DNA of 64,000 nt from Rhynchopus sp. YZ270_cl-10 (taxonomy: Eukaryota; Euglenozoa; Diplonemea; Diplonemida; Diplonemidae). Shown here in pieces: positions 49,696 to 58,920 of the stretch. Under the pieces are notes generated by a model. The model was not told the origin of the DNA, did not search any database, and saw only the letters and a program-made list of their open reading frames with translations. How positions within the stretch are numbered: position 1 is the first letter of the stretch; each line of letters starts with the position of its first letter. The position numbers and the translations under genes are program-made. The stretch lies in contig OZ037837.1 in the NCBI GenBank assembly GCA_964035575.1, positions 1,426,001 through 1,490,000 of the forward strand, in the 5' to 3' direction.

Positions 49696-50916
49696 ATGGA
49701 GATATGGTTTGAATGCACAACATCTGGACAACGCTGTGCTGCAGAGGTGGGGGAGGGTTGCAGTGCTGCAGATCTGCAGGAGCGTGCTGTTGCGGTGTTG
49801 TACCCACAGAGCGTGGTGTCGGCCGAGGCAGTGGGGCTGTGTGTGGATGGTGCTGATGGTGAGGTGCTGGCACCGGAGGTTCTGATTGCCCACACCGCAC
49901 TGTGTGCAGGTGGGACTGTCTATGTGAGCAGACGCAAGCAGGACAGCAGTGGTGTGTGGGTGCCGCAGCGCTACACTGTGCGATCCAGATCCAGATTCGC
50001 AGAAGTATGCGAGGGCACACTCGTGTTGGGTGGCCTAGACGCCGTCAGCATCAACCTCGTCACCACCAAGGTCACACCTCTGCTTCATATAGAAGCTCTT
50101 GCACATGATTATTTGGGCAAGGTGCTCAAGGTGGTTCTCATGCCACACCACATGGTATACTGCAGTTTACAGAGCAATGCTGTGTACTTTAGACTGCGGG
50201 ACAGCGGTGCAGAGGTTGTGGTACGTATGGCATGCAGGGTTGTGAGGCTTGTGGCCATGCGGGTCACCGAGACGGTGCTGATTGGGACGAATGGGCACAT
50301 CGTACAGTACTCCTGCGAGGGGGTGAAGATGCGTACCATTGATCACTCTGAGTATTCCTTGGGGTACCCCTTTGCAGTGTCACCCTGCGAGACCCTGTTG
50401 TTGAGCAACGGATACCCGACCGTTGGGGTGTACCGTCTGGACACCCCTGAGCTGAGTGTGGTGCACCGTGTGGACACAGGACAGTGCCACTCGTCCTATT
50501 TGCGGCCGTTGTTTTCGCCCGACTCAAGCCTCGTAGTGTTGAGATGTGGGAGCAACAAACGCACCGTCCGTACCTTTGACATCGTCTCCGGGCAGGCCCT
50601 CTGCACACTTCCCGATGCGGCAAACCCTTTTCATGCTGCCTGTTTCAGTGCGTGCTCGCGATACCTCTTCACGGCCACTACGTGGAGTGTGTGGCAGTGG
50701 GACGCACGCAGTGGAGCTCCCATGGGACGCATCGACGCTGACAACCCGCGGTCTGTGCATGCCTCGACAGACGGGAGCAGGCTGGTCGTTCTAGAAGAAG
50801 GCGCCATCTCGGTGCTCGACATTGCTGCCTTCAACATGCAGGTGTCAGAGGAGGACGCCTTGCAACATGGTCCCCCAGCCGAGGAGTCACGCTGCAGTAG
50901 GTGTGTGTGTTCGTGA
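49696..50916 (+). CDS. Ubiquitin-like + beta-propeller protein, copy h
   Basis: 406 aa. Front half is of the b/g kind (long loop LLHIEALAHDYLGKVLK). The rear half switches to the a/f kind (PDAANPFHAACF), then TATTWSVWQWDARSGAPM, with VWQWDAR rather than VQQWDAR. It also has LRCGSNKRTVRTFDIVSG and VLEEGAISVLDIAAFN, each with an inserted residue. CRVVRLVAM replaces CRVERLVAM. C-terminus AEESRCSRCVCS. Confidence 0.85.
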   Translation: MEIWFECTTSGQRCAAEVGEGCSAADLQERAVAVLYPQSVVSAEAVGLCVDGADGEVLAPEVLIAHTALCAGGTVYVSRRKQDSSGVWVPQRYTVRSRSRFAEVCEGTLVLGGLDAVSINLVTTKVTPLLHIEALAHDYLGKVLKVVLMPHHMVYCSLQSNAVYFRLRDSGAEVVVRMACRVVRLVAMRVTETVLIGTNGHIVQYSCEGVKMRTIDHSEYSLGYPFAVSPCETLLLSNGYPTVGVYRLDTPELSVVHRVDTGQCHSSYLRPLFSPDSSLVVLRCGSNKRTVRTFDIVSGQALCTLPDAANPFHAACFSACSRYLFTATTWSVWQWDARSGAPMGRIDADNPRSVHASTDGSRLVVLEEGAISVLDIAAFNMQVSEEDALQHGPPAEESRCSRCVCS

Positions 50917-52469
50917 AGTGGAAGGGTGTGGGGGACAGTGCTGGCGGTAGGCTACTTCATGCAGGTGGCGAAGAGCACTGCAGGATCCACGTCTCCTTCA
51001 GAGTGGACACGTGCAGCTCGGCAGGTGGGTCGACTCTCGGAGACATACTTGTGAACAGACGTGGTGAGAATGTGTTGCTGTCCCTGACGTGTCCTGCCGC
51101 AGAGCAGCAGGGGTGGTTCGTTGGGTCGTGCTTCTACGGCATGGGCCTGCGGGTGGTTGAAGCTGTTTGTTGTTGAGCTGAGTGAGATGAGCAAGAAAGG
51201 AATTGTTTAAGCAATCTTTATCTGCTGTTGACTGGGAAATCGAGATCTCGAAAACGATTTTGGAAATATCGAAATATCATTTCACTTTCAGTCGAGACTC
51301 GAAACAAGAAACCCAAAACCACACCTCGCTCGCACAAAGATCTTTACACGACTGTGTTGTTGACTGTCGGTTTTTTTCATTGCATCTTGCTTTCCCTTTT
51401 ATGAAGTGACCAAGCACAGAGAGGCTTAGGTTCATCTCAACTCTTCTCTGTGTTTCCCTTTCTCTTAAACATGCAAAGCAAAGGCTTCGGTGAGGCTGCT
51501 TACCCAACCAAAGGATGTTGCAGCCATCCTATCTTCTCTCATGGGTCTTGCAGCAGCACGGTGCCTCTTTGTTTCAGTCGGGTGTGCACAACATGCACAC
51601 TCATCTTTGATTCACAGTGAGTCACCCACCAAGATGGGTACTTCTGGTGAATAAGATTTCCAGCACAAGAAGAAATGAAATACCCCCCCCTTCTTTATTT
51701 ATTCGTTGTTTGTTGTTTGTTGATCGCATCCATCCTCGTCCGTACTTCAGGTAAAGCACACAGTGCTTTTGGTAGTTTGAAACACCCTTTGTGAAAACAG
51801 TCCGCACTAAAGTCAGATGTCCGCTCTGTACTTAGAGGATGCGTCCAATGAAAATCACGTCAGTAGAAAAGTTCGAGAATGTAGGTTTTATTATTTTGCA
51901 GACAACAACGCAGTGTAACGCGAGTGTACTTTTGTTATAGGTCAAATGCAGTTGACAGGGGGAAATGCTACGGTAGCTCTAACTGTTTTCACCCTCATTT
52001 GTGCTCCTCCCTTCTCACTCATCACCAGCTGTACTGCAGGACTTTCACTTTCTTCCCTTTTCTATTTGGCTCTGTTTTGTAAAGTGGAAGCGTACAACTA
52101 GCAACCTCTCCCCTGTTTCGTTTCCCGTTTTTCCTGTGTGGGTGAAGATGGTTATTGACACCGTAGTATTTTGTACGTGCTGTCGCGATTTGCCCAAAAA
52201 TGTGTACCATTGACTTTTGCGGTGGCACCTTTCCCTCTTCATGCTCAGTGAGATATCCCCACGCACCATACACGCCACACCACACACCTGAATAGGCAGC
52301 TGATTACACATCCCCACCCTTTCTCTTCTGCGTCTATATCCAAAAGAGGTGTCTTGTTATGTTGAAGGGTTTTTCTGTGAGAGGTGTCTTGTTATGTTGA
52401 AGGGTTTTTCTGTGAGATGTTTGCGCAACAGAAAGATGATTCCGTTCGGTCGACGCTGGAACACCACAC
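50917..52469. other. Intergenic after the propeller array
   Basis: Contains a ~100-bp segment (50935-51045) absent from other 3' flanks, an array module (51240-51655), inverted R4 (51675-51755), an inverted block related to 26655-26713 (51837-51898), R5 (51935-52180) and a 35-bp tandem duplication (52346-52415). No gene seen. Confidence 0.6.
52346..52415 (+). repeat. Perfect tandem duplication of a 35-bp unit
   Basis: Two identical 35-bp units (52346-52380 and 52381-52415) beginning GAGGTGTCTTGTTATG, just upstream of the ankyrin gene. Confidence 0.95.
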
Positions 52470-53636
52470 ATGTGGCGGGTGAAGTGCCGCAAGCAACATC
52501 ATGGACACACCCAGACTGTGCGCAATCTTGCGGGTTTGCCAGAGGTGGACGTGAAGCACGCAGATGAGAACGGGATGACTGCGTTGCACTGGGAAGCAAA
52601 GAGAGGCTATCCTGATGTGCAGGCGCTCGTTGATGCAGGGGCAGACATCGAGGCAAGGAACAGCTTGGGATGTTCGCCTCTGCTTGTGGCTTGCGAGAAC
52701 GGGAATGTGGGAAAGGTGAAGATGTTGGTTGAAGCAGGTGCGGAAGTAAGTGCCACAGACAATAAAGGTGAGACGTGTCTTACCATGGCGGCACAGCATG
52801 GGCACACCGAGACTGTGCGCTATCTTGCGGGCTTGAAGGATGTGGATGTGAACAGCGCAGACGATAAAAACTTATCTGCGTTGCACAAAGCGGTGGACGG
52901 AGGACATGTCGGTACCGTGCAGGTGCTCATTGATGCAGGGGCAGATGTCAAGGGAAAGGATGACAATTGGTGGTCGCCTCTGCACTTTGCTGGCAGGAAG
53001 GGGAATATGACAATTGTGAAGATGTTGGTCGAAGCAGGTGCGGATGTAAGTGCCAGAAACCACTGCGATTGGACGTGTCTTACCACGGCTGCATATAATG
53101 GGCACACCAAGACTGTGCGCTATCTTGTGGGCTTGAAGGATGTGGACGTGATTACCGCAGATAAGTACGACTTCACTGCGCTGCACTGTGCGGTGGTTAA
53201 AGGACATGTCGATGTGGTGCAGGTGCTCATTGATGCAGGGGCAGACGTCGACGCAGAAGACGACAAGGGACGTTCGCCTCTGCACGAGGCTAGCCTGATG
53301 GGGAATAAGGCAATTGTGAAGATGTTGGTCGAAGCAGGTGCAGATGCAAGTGCCACAGACAATAAAGGTGACACGTGTCTTGCCCTTGCAGAAGTTCTTG
53401 GGTACACCAATATCATGCGCTATCTTGAGAACTTGCCGGAAGTGGACGTGAAGCACACTGATAAGTTGGGAAGCACTGCACTGGAAGCAGCGCCGGAGCA
53501 CTGCAATGCGATGAAGGAGGAAATGAAAGCACTGCAGGAAATGATGAAGAGTGTTATGGACCAGCAGAAGGAGATGTTGGAGGCGATCGAAAGTCTGGAC
53601 AAGACACAACGCAAAGATGAAGGCAAAGGACTGTGA
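52470..53636 (+). CDS. Ankyrin-repeat protein with C-terminal coiled coil
   Basis: 388 aa. Nine full ankyrin repeats (~35-330) with partial ones at each end, in a higher-order unit of three (~100 residues, ~300 bp): TALHxAV-GH-VQVLIDAGADV, SPLHxA-GN-IVKMLVEAGADV, TCLxxA-GH-TVRYLAGLKDVDV. The charged C-terminus (MKEEMKALQEMMKSVMDQQKEMLEAIESLD) should form a coiled coil. Ankyrin stacks bind proteins; no enzyme domain is present. The start is doubtful: homology to the third repeat type begins at HGHTQTVRNLAGL with a small frame disturbance in the codons before it, so the 5' end may be truncated or an upstream exon missed. Confidence 0.8.
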   Translation: MWRVKCRKQHHGHTQTVRNLAGLPEVDVKHADENGMTALHWEAKRGYPDVQALVDAGADIEARNSLGCSPLLVACENGNVGKVKMLVEAGAEVSATDNKGETCLTMAAQHGHTETVRYLAGLKDVDVNSADDKNLSALHKAVDGGHVGTVQVLIDAGADVKGKDDNWWSPLHFAGRKGNMTIVKMLVEAGADVSARNHCDWTCLTTAAYNGHTKTVRYLVGLKDVDVITADKYDFTALHCAVVKGHVDVVQVLIDAGADVDAEDDKGRSPLHEASLMGNKAIVKMLVEAGADASATDNKGDTCLALAEVLGYTNIMRYLENLPEVDVKHTDKLGSTALEAAPEHCNAMKEEMKALQEMMKSVMDQQKEMLEAIESLDKTQRKDEGKGL

Positions 53637-56250
53637 GAGCACGGAGGAGGATAAGTGCGTGGACATCAGACCACGACAGGGTCGTATTGTTCACCTCAAA
53701 AACCCTTCATTTCTTTTTTAATTTGCACGAAAGTCAAATGTATACACTTAAAGTGTCATAGTCAGATCTCCTCACACAAAATAGTCAGATCTTTTCAATG
53801 TATATCAGTTGGCTCTCCGAAAATTTCCCCACAATAGCCCTGGCTTCTTCTGATAAGCGCGATAACAGGGTTGTATCCTGGTTAAGGACCAGACAGCTGA
53901 AACCAGAACATTAACATTTTTGCCCCTCCCATTTTCTTCTTCTTTCCACAAAGGAGCGTGGATGCTGAGCAGAGTTTAAAGCAATCTTGCCTGTCCTTGT
54001 CGTTTGCAGCCAACACCAAAGAAAATGCTTTGTTCGGAAAAATAACATGTGGCCAAAGCAGTACAGAGAGAACCAACCATTTTTTAACCAAACTGTTTCA
54101 TTAACCCACCCCACCCCACCCTCGTTGATACTCCCTCTCCACTGCATACATGCTTTACACACACCTTGGGGCCATATTCTGCACAAGAATCACCCCTATT
54201 AATTATCAAACACACACACACACCTCTTAAATGGGCAGCAGTCCTCGGACAGGTGAGTGGCGACACCTCCCTTGCGAGCTATCTAATGCACAAGCAGAAG
54301 TCACACCAAGGCTCTGCGGCTGCTGAGTGTAACATATTTCGCCTCTCCCTTCCTCCTCTCTTCGCCCTCGGGTCTTCTACCTCACAGCTGTCTTTTTGTC
54401 AAACGCTTTGCCGCAACCTTTCTTACAGCCTTTTGGGGCACTGTCAAGAGCCACACTTAGTGGGCCAGACTGTCCTTCTCCCTATTTTTATTTTTGTACA
54501 CAAACATACGAAGCGGTACGCGTCGGTTTGTAAGGAAATTATACAGACTGAAATGATTGGGTTCTTTCGGATCGAATGATTTGAATAGTGTGTGTGTGTG
54601 TGTTCGGAAGTAAATACTGTCTCTTTTCTGTCTTGTTCAATGTTCATTGTTTCCCTTTCATTGTCCTTTGCTTGCTTCCCGACTCCAATTCAATCAATAC
54701 TCACAGAGGGGGCCAACAATACAATTAGTGTTTCTCGTTTAGGGAAGACATAAAGGAACAGGGCGATGTGTGCACTGAAAATCACTTTTGTAGAAAATTT
54801 CGAGAATGTAAGTTTTATTATTGTGAGATGCGAGACAGTCTTGAGGTGACACGTCGGTTATTGTTCATGAAGTCTATCAGAAAGTTGTAAATTGTGAAAT
54901 ATTCTTACCTTTGTGGAGTGCATGGGAAATGGTCGTATCAGTGGTGAAAGAGCAACAACGTCGTTTCTGAATTATGCTGTTTCCATTGATTCTGCAATTG
55001 AGTGCGAAGGTGCAAAGACGTGTGTGAAGAAACCCAAAAGGGAAAGAGCGGTGTGAGGTGAACGGTGTGGCCCAGGAATGGAGTCACATCATCTCCTCCT
55101 CGCCCACGAAGTGTGAACAAAAATATGGAAAATACGATCATGAAATTACTGGGGCACATGGTCACCGTGCGGGCAGTGACTCAACCCCCACCACACCACA
55201 CCCCACACCTTCCCATCCCATCCCCTCCACCGCATGTACATTACACCACACGCACTCATAAGGACAGCTGTCCTCGGACAGGTGAGTAGCGACACCCCCT
55301 AACACACCTGAAGCAGAAGCCTCGTCCTCAGGCTCTGCGACGGGCCAGTGTCATAACCTTTACACATTGTATGTTCAGTTCTCCCTCTCATCTCTTTGCC
55401 TCACAGGGCAGGGCTTTCTGTTGTAATCGTGCAGCCACCTTCACGTCTGAATTGAAAGTAGTGAAACCGTGGTCATGTCTGCCCCACCCTATTTAACCCC
55501 TCAAAAACCCACTTCAACCCTTTTTGTTTTTGTATTATTACACTCCTTTCGCGCTTTCCTCTCCTTTAATGTATCACCACCACACACACACTTGCTCCCC
55601 TATTTTCAACCACTGTGTGTTTTCCTCATCGAGATTGCGATGGACGTTAATAAAAAGACTGTTCTCCCCTTTGTTGTTTTTGTGCTGAATACTTTCATAA
55701 ACACAAACGAAAAAACAGGTATTGTTTAGGACAAAAGGTTTTTACGTTTTTACACCCAACGTCACTCATTTGGCGTAGATCGGGCTACACACAGCGAGAG
55801 GGTGGAGGTGGGCACATCTCACAGCACCTTCTAGCAACGATGGTAGTGCACCCTGCTACACATCTGATGGGGTGGCACGCAGAGGAAGGGTGTACCCTTC
55901 CAGCCCAGGTGTTATGTGTCGAATACCAAGCGTCCTAGCCAGCTCTTTGTGCTTGATAGAAAATGATCCAATGTTCAAGCTGTTGGCAGTCTGTTGCGTG
56001 AAGGATGTTAGGGAAGGTGTGCTTGCCACACAGGTGGGATGTACACTATTCCAGCTATGCACCACTGCAGTGCATGACACCGACAACAGCCGTGCCCTGC
56101 TTGTAGGTGCACAGCACAACGCGGTGTGATACACGTGACACATAGCGGTGCGTCCTTCATGTGCACGTACTCCTTCACTCTGTTTCCATCCCATGCCACC
56201 AACCCCTTCCAGACACCCCTGCACCCTCCCACCTCTTCGAAACACACAAC
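53637..56250. other. Long intergenic region, repeats only
   Basis: 53938-54100 repeats the segment before the transporter gene. 54225-54350 and 55255-55350 are diverged copies of one block (CCTCGGACAGGTGAGT(G/A)GCGACACC). 54390-54483 is a decayed end of MULE-like element 1 (AGTGGGCCAGACTGTCCTT). 54765-54826 is an inverted block related to 26655-26713. CA/GT microsatellites lie at 54212-54225 and 54587-54602. No convincing gene. Confidence 0.6.
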
Positions 56251-57915
56251 ATGGTGTCTGACACGCAGCCCACCGCACCACAGATGCCGAGCTGTGAGAA
56301 CTGTGGCGTGCCTGCACAGCTCCAGTGCGGGATCTGCACGGAGATGTTCTTCTGCGACACACCTGCATGCTTCGAAGTGTTCCACTCATCCTTGAGGCCA
56401 CGTGACCGTGAGGCACATCGCGCTTCTGTGACTCCGTACGGGACGTCGTCGAAGTGTGCACAGCACCCAGGCCAAGAGCTGTCCCTCGTCTGTGAAGACC
56501 CTGCGTGTGGAGACGCGTTGATCTGCATACACTGTGCTTACTTCAGACACACGGGACACAAGACAGTTGACATCACGGACTAGACAGACCTGACAGCACA
56601 ACGGACTGCTGCAGAGGAGAAGTGCCGTGTGCTTGAGGCACTCCCACTCACGGAGGACAGGTACAAAGACCTTCTCCTGTAGACACACGTCGGGCACCTC
56701 GTGATGCGTGAGGATGTGTCGCGCAGCGAAGTCGTGTGTGAGGAGGAGGTGGCACGGAGCTTCCTCACACAGGCACTCAGTCGTGAAGGGGAGGTGTGTG
56801 CGCTGAAGACGTTTGTTGCGAAGGCAGGACACATGATTGCTGAGTGCGAGGCGGTGTGCCAGCTTGGGGACGACCAGGTGCTGCGTGCGGTCGCAGAGTC
56901 GCAGGCCGTTGTGCGGAGCATCAACAGCATGGCAGCGAGTGGAGACCGCCACCGCCTTGTGGGTGCTGCAGACCCACACACAACGTTTTCCCTGAAGCTG
57001 CCTGTTTCGAACGTGCACGACGCCCTTGCCCAGATGTCTGCGCTTGTTGTGCCTGTCCTTGTGCAGGGGTTGGATGGAGTGGAACACGAGATTGAGGTGG
57101 GTGTGTTTGACACGGGCAGGGACTTGCTTCGGAAGGTGGCGTCTGCAGTGGGGTTGCGTGAAGGCTGCTTCCACCTGAGTTTCGGAGATGAAGTGATTGC
57201 AGAAGGAGAGGACGTGGTGCAGCTGAGGGGTCACAGGGTTGTTGTAACGCATTCCAATACAGAGAAGAGGAAGCAGGATGCCATTGCAGCACTTCGTGCG
57301 TTGGGTGAGACAACACTTACATCACAAAGGTTGAAGCCTAAAATGAAGCAGGTAACCAATCTGGGCACTTTACGGGATATTATGTGGACACTTGATTGGT
57401 CTCGGTGTGGCTTCAGCGACGAAGAGGGCTGCCGAATGCTTGACAAGGTTGCAAAAGAAAGGCCACAGACCATAGCATACCACACTGCATGGACGCTCAA
57501 GTTCGGTGACAACAGGTTCGGGGTGTCCTTTGTGAGGCACCTCATTGAGCACATCCTGTCTGCACAGCCCCGTCTGGTCAAAGTTCTAGAACTGCCCGGG
57601 TGTGACCTAACAGATGACTGCTTGCGCCACATCACGCATTGGTTGAACTCATCCGCTAAAATACCTCTTCATAAACTTATCATTCACCGTAATCGCGCCC
57701 TTACCCGTGAAACTGTAATCAAGTTTGTTCAGTTTGCGGACCAACGTTACAGGGAATGGTGGCCTGCGTTCTGGCTTGACGTGCACACATCACTTTTCAG
57801 GCAACTGCTCCAACCAGGGTCGAGAGAGTACCCCAATCAGATGAGAGGTCTGGACAGTGACACTGACTCAAGGCACGTTGCAGTAGGTTGGTGGCAGAAC
57901 CTCAGGTACAGGTGA
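56251..57915 (+). pseudogene. TRIM-like family copy 5, degenerate, with a different C-terminus
   Basis: Starts with the family ATG (MVSDTQPTAPQM) and both zinc motifs, the second altered (AYFRHTGHK). The region after DITDY has lost a net 36 bp and ends in TAG (56581-56583), and a second in-frame TAG (56680s, from CAG) follows. The same frame is then open from ~56704: helical region and ubiquitin-like domain (EIEVGVFDTGRDLLRKV, with changes at otherwise fixed positions). After TSQRLK the BspA-type LRRs are replaced by ~190 residues: WSRCGFSDEEGCRMLDKVAKERP ... VKVLELPGCDLTDDCLRHI, which resembles one or two ribonuclease-inhibitor-type LRRs. TAG is a normal stop in sister copies, so readthrough is unlikely; two separate short proteins remain possible. 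Confidence 0.75.
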
Positions 57916-58494
57916 CGGAGGTGCCGGTAGGGAAGTTGGCTGTACCTGCGTTGGGAGCCACACTGGCGGAGGCCATCAACAAGAAGCTGGCAGACCCCGA
58001 CACGAAGAGCTTTCAGTGTAGGCAGAGGAAAGTAGCGGCAGCGGTTCTTCTGTCTGACCAGCCGACTGGATCGCAAAACGGGCGCACGCTGAAAGAAACG
58101 CGTGCGTAAGCAGACGTGCTGGGTGGCGTGCACGGACGCAGTCCCGGCCATGGAAATCGCGAAGGAGCAGCCTGCATTCTGAACAGAACACAGCCTCTCG
58201 TTGCTTGCATGGCCTCTCATTAACCTCTGTGCACACCTGTTAAAAAAAACCGGTATTTTGCCGCCAGGGACCATTTCAAGGGAGTCGCGGGGACAACCTT
58301 TGCTCTCCCTTCTTCACACCAAAACGGCCACCCCCCTACAGTACGAGAAAGTATCGCCCCTTTTGCCGTACGAGATATTGTCCCCCCCCCCCCCCTCACT
58401 TTTCCCCTAGGGGGGACAATTTCAAGGGGGTCGGAGGGGGGGGACAATTCACGGGGGAGGGTCGGTATTGCTTTATTGTTTGCGGGGTAGGGGG
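57916..58494. other. Intergenic, possible 3' coding remnant and poly-C/poly-G tracts
   Basis: An open frame of 73 codons (57888-58109; PVGKLAVPALGATLAEAINKK) overlaps the end of copy 5 and has coding-like composition but no known domain; it might be a lost exon. 58381-58394 is C-rich, and 58411-58447 holds two GGGACAATT blocks with G runs. Confidence 0.35.
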
Positions 58495-58694
58495 GGAAAT
58501 GAAATACCCCCCCTTCTTTATTTATTCGTTGTTTGTTGTTTGTTGATCGCATCCATCCCGAAATACCCCGAAAACCCACGTCCTGAAGTACGGGGGAGAG
58601 GTGGAGCACAAAAGGGGGGTAAGGGGAAACGGTAACACTCATGGCAACCGAAGAAAGCGTTTTTCATTTCCAGACGTATTGCATACTCGTATAA
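58495..58694 (-). repeat. Repeat R4, inverted and uninterrupted
   Basis: Carries the intact target site of MULE-like element 2 (TTCTTTATTTATTCGTTG) and the CATTTCCAGACGTATTGCAT end. Confidence 0.8.
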
Positions 58695-58701
58695 AATAAA
58701 A

Positions 58702-58866
58702 TGAACAAGATAAAACAATAAGCTCGCGTTTCTTTTATCGAACAGATTTTATTCTCCGCCCCGTACCCAAAACGTAAACACCACTTTGAATCAGAAAAAA
58801 TATTTTCCTCTCCTTTTTTCTTCCACACGCGCCGGTTTTTGTATTTCGCTAATTTTTATCAAAAAG
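58702..58866 (+). repeat. Repeat R3, 5' half
   Basis: ACAAGATAAAACAATAAGCT to TATCAAAAAGCTT, matching 14231-14397. Confidence 0.75.
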
Positions 58867-58920
58867 CTTTCCCTCCCTCCGCTCCCTGCTTTCTTCTTCT
58901 AAAAATAGTGCCTCATTGGC

